Positions 1 to 7,292 of a stretch of DNA of 10,649 bases are shown in pieces. This DNA comes from Acidobacteriota bacterium (lineage in GTDB: Bacteria; Acidobacteriota; Holophagae; Holophagales; Holophagaceae), in assembly GCA_021778785.1 (NCBI GenBank), contig JAJYBX010000028.1:1-10649 (forward strand), written 5' to 3'. Each line of letters begins with the position of its first letter. The stretch's first letter is position 1. The translations under genes were made by a program, and so were the position numbers. Under the pieces are notes generated by a model. That model did no database searches, was not told the origin of the DNA, and was given only the letters and a program-made list of their open reading frames with translations.

Positions 1-10
1 ATACCGAGAG

Positions 11-59
11 GGCGCCGACCGCAGGGCGATGCGGGACATCGTTCAAGGTCGGCAACGCC
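11..59. repeat. Nested inverted repeat / stem-loop, left edge
   Basis: GGCG at 11-14 pairs with CGCC at 56-59, and CCGACC at 15-20 pairs with GGTCGG at 47-52. This gives a 10-bp stem with a 3-nt bulge (CAA, 53-55). Inside it, CGATG at 27-31 pairs with CATCG at 37-41 around a 5-nt loop. Nesting with a bulge looks more like a folded RNA or a palindromic repeat than like chance, but in GC-rich DNA such pairings do arise by accident. I do not recognise a known RNA family in it. Confidence 0.45.
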
Positions 60-90
60 GCCAGGGGTGCGGCTGGCCACGTCCCGAAGG

Positions 91-192
91 GCAAGGGGCG
101 GCGCCCGGCGCGATGCTGCGTCAAGCTCCTTGCCGATAGTGCCGCTATCGCCTTCGTCGCTTTCCTGGCCTCGCTTGGGCGGCGCCCCTTGC
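91..192. repeat. Intergenic element bounded by a 16-bp imperfect inverted repeat
   Basis: The arm at 91-106 (GCAAGGGGCGGCGCCC) pairs with 177-192 at 15 of 16 positions; the only mismatch is 101 against 182. Near the centre, CGATAG at 134-139 pairs with CTATCG at 145-150 around a 5-nt loop. The unit is about 102 bp and lies wholly between genes. It could be a REP/MITE-like dispersed repeat, a structured RNA or a large terminator of a gene to the left. There is no T-run after the right arm on the plus strand, so a simple intrinsic terminator is unlikely. All three plus-strand frames stop or lack a ribosome site, and I see no credible coding in it. Confidence 0.5.
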
Positions 193-278
193 GCGGCCGC
201 ACCCCAATTTGAAGACAGGCCCTAGCTGGGATCGCTGGAGCCCGGGCCGGATTCCGGTCATGCTGGGTTCATCGCTGC

Positions 279-282
279 GGAG
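279..282 (+). promoter_or_regulatory. Ribosome binding site of the kinase gene
   Basis: GGAG lies 9 nt before the GTG at 292. It supports the GTG start. The nearby ATG at 260 is in a different frame. Confidence 0.6.
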
Positions 283-291
283 TCATTCCCC

Positions 292-1263
292 GTGCTGTCG
301 AAGGACCAGACGCTGGGCAAGTACCAGATCCTGGACCGCCTCGGATCGGGCGGTTTCGGGGCCGTGTACCTGGCCATGGACACCTGGGTGAATCGCAAGG
401 TGGCCCTCAAGGTGCCCCACCAGCAGCAGGACGAGATCGTGGATCTGCTGAAGGAGCCCCGCATCATGGCGGGCCTCAAGCATCCGAACATCGTCGAGCT
501 CATCACCGTCGAGCGGAAGAACGGCATCTTCTTCATGGTCCTGGAGTACGTCGAGGGCGAGAGCCTGGACCGGATGATCCGCCGGGAGCGGGCGCTGGCG
601 CCCACCCGGGCCCTGGAGATCGGGATCGATGTCTGCAGCGCCATCGCCTTCGCGCACGGGCACCAGATCCTCCACCGCGACCTGCGGCCCGCCAACATCC
701 TGGTGAACCGCGAGGGCGTGGCCAAGGTCACCGATTTCGGCACCTCGCGGGTGCTGGAGATGCAGCACGTCCCCTACGCGCCCACCCGCATCGGCTCGCC
801 TCCCTACATGGCGCCCGAGCACTTCCGGGGCCGGGCGGTCTTCCAGTCCGATCTCTGGTCCCTCGGCATCACCCTCTACGAGATGCTCACCGGCACCGTG
901 CCCTTCTACGACGCGGATCCCCTGAAGATCGCCCAGGCGCTCACCAGCCAGGAGATCACGCCGCCCCACCAGCGGAATCCCGTTGTGCCCAAGGCCTTCT
1001 CCGAGGTGGTCATGAAGGCCCTGGCCGTGAACCTGGGCGAACGCTACCTCTCGGCCCAGGCCTTCCTGGAGGCCCTCCGACGTCTGAAGGAGAACGTGGC
1101 GCGGGAGACCCGCCCCCTGGGCACGGCCATCCTCTCCACCTCTGCCTCCGGTCCGCACCCCTCCCTCCGCTCCACCTCGACGCAGGGGCGGCTCTGCCCC
1201 TACTGCTTCAACTCCCTGCCCCGCATGGCCGTGAAGTGCCCCCGGTGCGGGGAGAAGATCTGA
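292..1263 (+). CDS. Hanks-type serine/threonine protein kinase with C-terminal zinc ribbon
   Basis: A 323-residue protein with a GTG start. The kinase domain covers roughly residues 11-275. Visible landmarks are the glycine loop GSGGFGAVY (18-26), the ATP-binding lysine in VALK (Lys40), a candidate helix-C glutamate (Glu55), the catalytic loop HRDLRPAN (128-135, Asp130 and Asn135), DFG (148-150) and APE (174-176). All core residues are present, so it should be active. One oddity is that Arg132 replaces the lysine usual after HRDL in Ser/Thr kinases. A Ser/Thr-rich linker (about 280-298) leads to a CPYC...CPRC zinc ribbon (Cys302, 305, 316, 319). No membrane segment or extracellular sensor domain is visible, so it is probably cytoplasmic, with the ribbon as a likely docking or regulatory module (inference). 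It ends 3 nt before the TamB gene, so the two are surely co-transcribed. Its substrate cannot be read from the sequence. Confidence 0.93.
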   Translation: MLSKDQTLGKYQILDRLGSGGFGAVYLAMDTWVNRKVALKVPHQQQDEIVDLLKEPRIMAGLKHPNIVELITVERKNGIFFMVLEYVEGESLDRMIRRERALAPTRALEIGIDVCSAIAFAHGHQILHRDLRPANILVNREGVAKVTDFGTSRVLEMQHVPYAPTRIGSPPYMAPEHFRGRAVFQSDLWSLGITLYEMLTGTVPFYDADPLKIAQALTSQEITPPHQRNPVVPKAFSEVVMKALAVNLGERYLSAQAFLEALRRLKENVARETRPLGTAILSTSASGPHPSLRSTSTQGRLCPYCFNSLPRMAVKCPRCGEKI

Positions 1264-1266
1264 CCG

Positions 1267-4200
1267 ATGGACTGGCCCTCCACCAAGGATGCGGTCCGGC
1301 GCTTCTGGGGTCGCCGATGGGTCCGGCGGGTTTCGTACGCCCTGGTGGGGGGCACCGCGGTCGTGGCGACGGGCACCTGGATCCTCGACCGCCCCTTCGT
1401 CTACCAGTGGCTCGTGGGCCAGGCGGACGTGGCGCTGCGGAAGGAGACGGGACTCTCTCTTTCGGTGGGCCAGGTGGAGTTCCATCCCCTGCTCGGCACG
1501 CTCACCCTCCGCGACATCTCCGTGGGCGGGGACCTGCTGCATATCAGCCGGCTGGACCTGCAGGCGGACCCGGGGTCCTTGACCGGCGCCCGGCCGAGGA
1601 TCTTCGCGCTGCGCCTGGAGCATCCCCACCTCCGCATCACTGAGGCCAATCTGGCCCAGATCCGCCTCCGGGAACGCCCCCCCCGGAAGGGCCCCCTGCC
1701 CCAGATCACCCTGGATTTCCTCGCCCTCACGGGGGGTGAGGTGGATATCCCCGAGCCCGTGAGGGGCCTGCCGGCCACCCGGTTCCACTTCGAGATGAAG
1801 GGCACCGGCATCGGGCCCAACCGCATGCACGTGACCTTCACCGCACCCCAGGTGATCGTGAAGGGGCCGGATGGCTGGGAGAAGGGGCGCATCGACTTCA
1901 AGGGCGAGGCCTCCGAGCCCGTGCTCCTGCTCCACGAAGGCTATGTCCGGCTGGGCGACAGTCAGCTCCGCCTCACCGGCCGCTTCGACCCCCGGACCCC
2001 GCTGAAGACCGAACGCCTGGAGGCGCGGGTGACCGGGGTCGTGGGCCTGGTGCAGGCCCTGCGGTGGGCCGGGGCAGGAGCCCATCCGCCCCTTGCGGGC
2101 AGCGTCGATCTGACCGCCACCGTGCGGGGCAGCCTGGCCCGGCCCAGCTGGACCCTCTCCGCAGACGGCCAGGATCTCCGGCCGGCCTCGGCCGCCTTCG
2201 AACCCGGGAACATGGAGGTCCGCGCCCAGGGCGGCCTCGACCAGGTCCGCCTGGAACGCTTCCGCTGGTCCTCGGGCCAGGGATCGGTGGAAGCGGAAGG
2301 CGCCTGGGTCGCCCACCACGGGACCCATCTGAAGGTCCAGGGCGAGGAACTCAGCCTCGACGCCCTGAGCCGGGCCACCCGCGTGCCCGAACTGCAAGGC
2401 GTCCGGGCCAGTCTGGACGCCCAGGTCCAGGCCCCTGCGGATCCGGCGGCCCTCTCCCGCCTGGATCGCTGGGAGGGCACGGCTCGGCTCCTCCTGAACC
2501 AGAACGGCCGGGAAGCCGGCGGACTGTCCGCGTCTCTGCAGGGGGGCCTGGCCCAGGTGGACGACCTGAACCTGGATCTGGAGGCGATGAAGGTCCAGGG
2601 TTCAGGCCGGGCTCAACTCGGCCCCGGGGGGATCCTGGATCTCCAGGCCCAGGGCACGACCCAGGTGGATGCGGCCCAGGTGGCCCACGCCCTGAGCACA
2701 TGGAAGGTCGTGGACCTGGACATGGCCGGTCGGACCCAGGCCCAGGCCCAGGTCCGGTGGAGCCCGGCCAAGGGACTTGAACTCGACGGCGAGGTGGACG
2801 TGGGCGCACCCCGGTGGCACGGCGCCACGGCAGACCACCTCCGGGCCCAGGTGGAGATCCGGGGGTCCGACCTTCGCGTGCAGGACCTCCAATTGGAAAA
2901 GGGCGAGGGCCGCGGCGGCGGGGAACTCTGGCTCACCTGGGGGCGTGTGCCGAAGGGCCAGAAGCAGATGGACATGTGCTACACCGCCTTCCGTCTCCCG
3001 GTGGCCGAAGGGTTGAAGGCCGCGGACCTGGGCGACCTGCCCCTCACCGGAACCGGGGGCGGCTGGGTCCGCCTGCATGGCCCCTTCGACCACCTGCTCA
3101 TGGAGGGTCAGGCCCAGGTCGAATCCGGCGAGGCCTACGGCGTGCGCATCCCGGCGGCCTCCTCCGATTTCGACATGGACCTGGACACGCTCCGCCTCCG
3201 GCTGGGGGATGTCCGCGTGGCGGAACGGCCGGATCTGCTTGGCGGGCCGGGCACCGCGCCGGAGGGGGCCCTCGCCCTCACCGGCAAGGCGGACATGGAC
3301 CTGACGGGCTGGACCTGGCGGGTGGACCTGTCCGGACGCCTGGATTCCCAACTGCTGGGCCTCCCCGGTGCGCACCTCCAGTCCCAGGTGCAGGCCCGTC
3401 TGCTGGGCCCCATCACCAGCCCCTTCGGCCCGCTGGACCTGCCCGAAGGGCATCTCACCTTCAGCCGGGGGCGCCTGTTCGTCTTCGGCCGCAGCATCGA
3501 GGGCCTGGAAGGGGACCTGCGCCTGGAACGCGGTCGCCTCCAGTCCCGGCTCGCCACGGCGGGCATGACTCGCCCCCTCCTCACCCTGGAGGCCCGGACC
3601 CGGGGAACGGGCCTGGCCGGCACCCTGGGACTGAGGGTCGCGCCGGACACGGCCCACACCGCCGCCATTGCCGGCAGCCTGACGGAGGATCTCCTGGAGG
3701 ATCTGCAGGCGGAGCTGGATGCCTCCGGTACCTGGACCCCCCAGCTGGGGCTCCAGTGGTCCGGCCGCGTGGCGCGGCTGGAGGGCCTCTTCAGCGCCTT
3801 CGAGCTCCACCTCGGTGGGCCGTCGGACCTCCACGGCGACGCCTCCAGCGCCACCCTCGACCTGGCCCTCCAGGGCGGCGAACGCGGCGTCGAGGGCCCC
3901 CGCGGCCCGGCCGCAGGCATCCGCATCTCCGGGCGCGCCCCGTTCAGCGCCACCGCCCCCATGGCCCTGCAGGCGAAGGGCTCCGCCGATCTCGCCCACC
4001 TCAAGGCCATCCTGGACCGGATCATGGAAGTGGATGAGTACAGCCTGCTATCGGATCTCAAAGTGAAGGGCGAGAGCCGGTTCGATCTCCTCCTCCACGG
4101 CACATACCAGGAACCCCTGTTGGACGGCAACCTCCGCCTCCAACAGGGCCAGATGCGCCTCCTGGGCTACCAGGGCATGGAGGATCTCAACGCCGAATTC

Positions 4201-5349
4201 CTCCTGAAGGACCGCACCCTCTCCATCCCGGCGGACCATCCCCTGACCGGCTCCCTGGCCCACGGCCAGCTGCAGGCCTCCGGTGAACTCTCCTGGAAGC
4301 CCGGCGGGGTGGACCACTATGGGTTCCAGGCCTCCCTGGGCAGCTTCCAGCTCCGGGACCTCCCCGATGGCCTGGACCTGCAGGGCACCCTGAGCGCCAC
4401 CCTCGAGGGCGATGAGGATGGCGGGATGCTCCAGGGGAAGCTGCGGGCAGACCATTTGAGCTATCAGACGGAAGTGAAGCTTTCAGACTTGATCCTCCGA
4501 AGCGCGCTCGGGGACAGTGGCGGTCTCACGGGCCTCGATCCCGACGATCCCCTCGATCGCATCGGCCTGGATCTCGACCTGGACCTCCGCAGTCCCTGGA
4601 GCTTCGACACGAACCTGCTGAAGCTGGAAGGCAAGACCGATGGCCGGTTCCGGGTGGAGGGCACCCTGGCCCATCCCATCCCCAATGGCACCCTGGAGTT
4701 CACCCCCGGCGGCCGCATCACGAACATCTTCCCCGCCGGGGACATGGTGGTGGACCGGGGCTCCCTGGTCTTCAAAGGGGAATCGGACCGCATCGATCCC
4801 ATCATCAACCTGCGGGGAAGCGTCACCTCCATCCCGGGCTACACGGTGAACCTGGATGTCCACGGCACCCTCAGCAACCTGACCATCGTGCCCAGCTCGA
4901 CCCCCACCCTCCGCCAGGATGAAATCGTGGCCATCCTCATCAACCCGGGGAACGTGGGAAGCGTGGGAACCGGCGCCCCGAGCACCTCCCAGGGAGTCCT
5001 CACCTCGGGACTCGCCAGCGCCAGCGCGGGCCTGCTGTCCACCCTCGCCTTCGCCCCCTTCCAGGATCAGCTGCGCCGCACCCTGGGGCTGGACCGCGTC
5101 AACGTGGCGGTGCGGAGCAGCACCCTCGGCACCACCGAGACCGATGTCACCCTGGGCAAGAGCATCAACCTCTTCGGGCAGCGCAGCGCCTTCGTGGTCT
5201 CCCACCAGAAGAGTTCCGACCTGAGCATCACCTCCGGGCAGGTGGAGTGGCGCTTCGGGGGGGTCATCCTCCAGCTCGGCGTCAGCCAGAGCGGCCAGTC
5301 CGGGCTGAACCCCTCCGGAGAGATCCGTCACACCTGGAGCCCCCGGTAG
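1267..5349 (+). CDS. tamB: TamB-family inner-membrane-anchored envelope biogenesis protein
   Basis: A 1360-residue protein. The N-terminus is rich in Arg and Lys (to about residue 21) and is followed by one hydrophobic segment (about 22-40), which suggests an inner-membrane anchor with the rest in the periplasm. The long body (about 60-1100) is made of alternating polar/hydrophobic beta-strand segments rich in L, G, D and Q, as in AsmA/TamB-type bridge proteins. The conserved TamB (DUF490) C-terminal region is clear: GRITNIFPAGDMVVDRGS near 1149-1166, then a stretch of IDPIINLRGSV type, then RQDEIVAILINPG near 1216-1228, then short strands to the end. Family members work with the BamA-like TamA in outer-membrane protein insertion, or carry phospholipid between membranes. 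No tamA-like gene is in the window. ATG 1267 lies 3 nt after the kinase stop, and GGAG at 1251-1254 is 12 nt upstream, rather distant. Length is close to that of E. coli TamB (about 1260). Confidence 0.88.
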   Translation: MDWPSTKDAVRRFWGRRWVRRVSYALVGGTAVVATGTWILDRPFVYQWLVGQADVALRKETGLSLSVGQVEFHPLLGTLTLRDISVGGDLLHISRLDLQADPGSLTGARPRIFALRLEHPHLRITEANLAQIRLRERPPRKGPLPQITLDFLALTGGEVDIPEPVRGLPATRFHFEMKGTGIGPNRMHVTFTAPQVIVKGPDGWEKGRIDFKGEASEPVLLLHEGYVRLGDSQLRLTGRFDPRTPLKTERLEARVTGVVGLVQALRWAGAGAHPPLAGSVDLTATVRGSLARPSWTLSADGQDLRPASAAFEPGNMEVRAQGGLDQVRLERFRWSSGQGSVEAEGAWVAHHGTHLKVQGEELSLDALSRATRVPELQGVRASLDAQVQAPADPAALSRLDRWEGTARLLLNQNGREAGGLSASLQGGLAQVDDLNLDLEAMKVQGSGRAQLGPGGILDLQAQGTTQVDAAQVAHALSTWKVVDLDMAGRTQAQAQVRWSPAKGLELDGEVDVGAPRWHGATADHLRAQVEIRGSDLRVQDLQLEKGEGRGGGELWLTWGRVPKGQKQMDMCYTAFRLPVAEGLKAADLGDLPLTGTGGGWVRLHGPFDHLLMEGQAQVESGEAYGVRIPAASSDFDMDLDTLRLRLGDVRVAERPDLLGGPGTAPEGALALTGKADMDLTGWTWRVDLSGRLDSQLLGLPGAHLQSQVQARLLGPITSPFGPLDLPEGHLTFSRGRLFVFGRSIEGLEGDLRLERGRLQSRLATAGMTRPLLTLEARTRGTGLAGTLGLRVAPDTAHTAAIAGSLTEDLLEDLQAELDASGTWTPQLGLQWSGRVARLEGLFSAFELHLGGPSDLHGDASSATLDLALQGGERGVEGPRGPAAGIRISGRAPFSATAPMALQAKGSADLAHLKAILDRIMEVDEYSLLSDLKVKGESRFDLLLHGTYQEPLLDGNLRLQQGQMRLLGYQGMEDLNAEFLLKDRTLSIPADHPLTGSLAHGQLQASGELSWKPGGVDHYGFQASLGSFQLRDLPDGLDLQGTLSATLEGDEDGGMLQGKLRADHLSYQTEVKLSDLILRSALGDSGGLTGLDPDDPLDRIGLDLDLDLRSPWSFDTNLLKLEGKTDGRFRVEGTLAHPIPNGTLEFTPGGRITNIFPAGDMVVDRGSLVFKGESDRIDPIINLRGSVTSIPGYTVNLDVHGTLSNLTIVPSSTPTLRQDEIVAILINPGNVGSVGTGAPSTSQGVLTSGLASASAGLLSTLAFAPFQDQLRRTLGLDRVNVAVRSSTLGTTETDVTLGKSINLFGQRSAFVVSHQKSSDLSITSGQVEWRFGGVILQLGVSQSGQSGLNPSGEIRHTWSPR

Positions 5350-5385
5350 GCGGCGGGCGCCCCCAGAGGCGGTAGGCTGGAGGCC

Positions 5386-5390
5386 GGAGG
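5386..5390 (+). promoter_or_regulatory. Ribosome binding site of the MoaD-type gene
   Basis: GGAGG ends 9 nt before the ATG at 5400. It supports this small ORF as a real gene. Confidence 0.65.
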
Positions 5391-5399
5391 CGGAATCGC

Positions 5400-5621
5400 A
5401 TGATCACGGTGAAGTGCTTCGCCCGGTACCGTGCCCTGCTGGGCTTCAGCGACCTGGAACTGCCAGCGCCGGCGACCCTCGGGGACCTGCTCGCAGCCCC
5501 CCGCTTCGCCGCCCTGCCCAAGGACGCGCTGCTGGCCGTGAACCAGAGCTTCGCGGACCGCACCACCCCCCTGAAGGATGGCGACGAAGTGGCCCTCATG
5601 CCGCCGGTGTCGGGCGGCTGA
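5400..5621 (+). CDS. moaD: MoaD/ThiS-family sulfur carrier protein (MoaD type)
   Basis: A 73-residue beta-grasp protein. It starts with MITVKCFARYRALLG, typical of MoaD, and ends with LKDGDEVALMPPVSGG. The terminal Gly-Gly is the residue pair that is adenylated and then thiocarboxylated by MoeB. MoaD passes that sulfur to precursor Z in the MoaD-MoaE molybdopterin synthase. PPVSGG fits MoaD better than ThiS, which usually ends in VGGG-like motifs and is a little shorter. It lies 50 nt after the TamB gene on the same strand and may be its operon partner. No moaE, moeB or other molybdenum-cofactor gene is in the window, so its partner enzymes must be encoded elsewhere. Its stop abuts the stop of dnaX. 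A tungsten-cofactor or other sulfur-transfer role is possible. Confidence 0.88.
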   Translation: MITVKCFARYRALLGFSDLELPAPATLGDLLAAPRFAALPKDALLAVNQSFADRTTPLKDGDEVALMPPVSGG

Positions 5622-7226
5622 TCAGCCTTCCCGCCGGATCTCCATCACCTCGCCGCCGCTCATCCGGAGCAGCTCCTGGAAGGCGGGCTCCCGGCGCAGG
5701 CGGTCCTCGGGTCGCTCCGCGGCCGGCGCGGGGGCGGATCCGGGAGTCCCGTCGAACTGGATGTCCACTTCCCTGAGGCCGGGCAGCACGGCGGCCAGGG
5801 CGGAGAGCAGGTGGGGATTGGCCCGCTCCCGCTCCAGGTCCTGGAGGGTCTGGCGGACGTTGCCGGGGAAGCGGAACCGCAGCACCGGCGGCTCCCAGCG
5901 GAGTTCCGTCGCCATCTGGGGCGCGCTGCCCAGGGTCCGGGGCAGGCCCGGGGCCTGGCGCAGGGCTTCGCTGCAGGCATGGCGGAGGCCCTCGGGCGTG
6001 GCTGGATCGGGCGCGGGGGCCGTCGGCCTCGCAGCAGGTTGCGGGACCGGCCTGGCTGGCCCCTCAGGCGCCCGCGCGGCCTGGGGGGCCCTGGAAGGGA
6101 CCGGGGGCGGCGTGGGCGCCTGCGGGGCCGGTCTCCCGGGTGCGGCCACGGCGCCGGACACCAGGGCGTCCAGGGGCGCCAGGTGGGGCAGCTGGGCGGC
6201 GGTCACGAGGGCCAGCTCCACCACCACCCGGGGCAGGCTGCTGTCCCGCAGGTCCCGCTCGCGGCTCAGCAACAGGTTCAGCATCCTCGCCCAGCGGAGG
6301 AGGTCCTGGGGCCCCCGGCCGGCGCGGGCCTCCTGCTCCAGCCGGTCCCGGAAGGCCAGCACCAGCTCACGCCAGAAGGTGGCCCAGTCGGCCCCCTGCT
6401 CCGCCAGTTCCCGGCAGGCCTCCACCAGGGCCGCGGTGTCCCCGATGCTCAGGGCGGACATGACCCCCTGCACCAGGTGGGCGCTGACGATGCCCAGCTG
6501 CTCCCGGACAGCCTCCTCCTGCACCCGCCCGTCCCCTGCCGCGATGACGCGGTCGAGGATGGTGAGGGCATCCCGCATGGAGCCCTGCCCGGCCTCGGCC
6601 ACCAGCCGGAGGCTCTCGCCTTCGAAGGCGACGCCCTCCTGCTCGCAGACGTGCTTGAGGCGGCCCTCGATGAGGCCCACCGGGATGAGACGGAAGGGGA
6701 AGATCTGGACGCGGCTCTTGATGGTGTCCGGGACGTCCTGCAGCTCCGTGGTGGCCAGCACGAAGATGGCGTGGGGCGGCGGCTCCTCGATGACCTTCAG
6801 CAGGGCGTTGAAGGCCTCAGTGCTGAGCATGTGGACTTCGTCGATGATGTAGACGCGGTAGCGGCAGAAGGCCGGCCGGGTCTGGACCTGCTCCCGCAGG
6901 GCCCGGGCGTCGGCCACGGAGGCCCGGCTGGCCGCGTCGATCTCCACGATGTCGAGGCTGCTGTCCGGCTGCTCGGCGGCCCGGCAGGGATCGCACACCC
7001 CGCAGGGCGTGGCCGTGGGGCCCTCGGCGCAGTTCAGGGCCCGGGCCAGGATGCGGGCCGTGCTGGTCTTGCCCGTGCCCCGCACGCCGGCGAAGAGGTA
7101 CGCCTGGTGGATGCGTCCGCTCTCCTTGGCCCGCTTCAGCGCGTTGGCCAGGGCCTTCACGCTGCCCTCCTGCCCCACGAGGTCCGAGAGCAGGCGGGGC
7201 CGGTACTTGAGCGCGAGGGTGGTCAT
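5622..7226 (-). CDS. dnaX: DNA polymerase III subunit tau (DnaX), clamp loader ATPase
   Basis: A 534-residue protein. It is the AAA+ motor of the clamp loader, which opens the beta sliding clamp and places it on primed DNA in the cytoplasm. Visible features are LALKYRP at the N-terminus, Walker A GVRGTGKT (47-54), zinc cysteines 66, 75, 78 and 81, Walker B VYIIDE (125-130) followed by VHML, the sensor 1 stretch ATTELQD, and SMRDALTILD in the lid region. An Ala/Pro-rich linker (about 360-410) leads to a C-terminal domain of about 110 residues. I chose ATG 7226 because it gives the conserved MTTLALKYRP start and has GGAG at 7238-7241, 11 nt upstream; an in-frame GTG at 7244 would add six residues. 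No A-rich slippery site like that of E. coli dnaX is seen, so there is no sign of a frameshifted gamma form. E. coli tau is longer (643 residues). Confidence 0.96.
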   Translation of the reverse strand: MTTLALKYRPRLLSDLVGQEGSVKALANALKRAKESGRIHQAYLFAGVRGTGKTSTARILARALNCAEGPTATPCGVCDPCRAAEQPDSSLDIVEIDAASRASVADARALREQVQTRPAFCRYRVYIIDEVHMLSTEAFNALLKVIEEPPPHAIFVLATTELQDVPDTIKSRVQIFPFRLIPVGLIEGRLKHVCEQEGVAFEGESLRLVAEAGQGSMRDALTILDRVIAAGDGRVQEEAVREQLGIVSAHLVQGVMSALSIGDTAALVEACRELAEQGADWATFWRELVLAFRDRLEQEARAGRGPQDLLRWARMLNLLLSRERDLRDSSLPRVVVELALVTAAQLPHLAPLDALVSGAVAAPGRPAPQAPTPPPVPSRAPQAARAPEGPARPVPQPAARPTAPAPDPATPEGLRHACSEALRQAPGLPRTLGSAPQMATELRWEPPVLRFRFPGNVRQTLQDLERERANPHLLSALAAVLPGLREVDIQFDGTPGSAPAPAAERPEDRLRREPAFQELLRMSGGEVMEIRREG

Positions 7227-7237
7227 GGGGATCCAGT

Positions 7238-7241
7238 CTCC
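7238..7241 (-). promoter_or_regulatory. Ribosome binding site deciding the dnaX start
   Basis: GGAG on the minus strand lies 11 nt before ATG 7226. It lies just inside the alternative GTG 7244 start, which has no good site of its own. Confidence 0.5.
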
Positions 7242-7292
7242 CACAAGGCCCCGGAGGCCGTCAGGCCCCAGTTCGGCGGCAGCCCTGCGGGA

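Larger units (their letters stand above)
1..291. other. Non-coding stretch upstream of the kinase gene
   Basis: No reading frame here has a start with a ribosome site or a recognisable protein. One plus-strand frame runs open from base 1 to a TAG at 223-225, another stops at 137-139 and the third at 211-213. Open frames of this length are expected at this GC content. The stretch contains the two inverted-repeat structures listed separately and the ribosome site of the kinase gene. A promoter for the kinase operon should lie in roughly 200-280, but I see no convincing -35/-10 pair. The tail of a gene entering from the left cannot be excluded. Confidence 0.5.

Noticed and set aside
209..237. 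Possible promoter: TTGAAG (209-214) with a -10 at about 232
   Set aside because: The hexamer at the right spacing (TCGCTG) does not resemble a -10 box.
283..2397. 704-codon open frame on the minus strand, opposite the kinase and TamB
   Set aside because: It lies antisense to two well-supported genes. The translation is low-complexity G/A/P/H/E-rich with no recognisable domain; this is a typical shadow of GC-rich codon use.
2735..2756. GCCCAG-like hexamer repeats in tamB
   Set aside because: They encode alternating Q/A residues of a beta-strand in a continuous reading frame; no sign of a mobile or regulatory repeat.
2602..3999. 465-codon minus-strand open frame inside tamB
   Set aside because: Another antisense shadow; no ribosome site or domain, and the tamB frame reads coherently throughout.
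5344..5377. 8-bp direct repeat CGGTAGGC (5344-5351 and 5370-5377) between tamB and moaD
   Set aside because: Short, and one copy overlaps the tamB stop; likely chance in GC-rich DNA.
7227..7244. GTG 7244 as the dnaX start
   Set aside because: It adds six residues (GTG start, then GDWIP) not typical of DnaX and has no ribosome site; ATG 7226 gives the conserved N-terminus.
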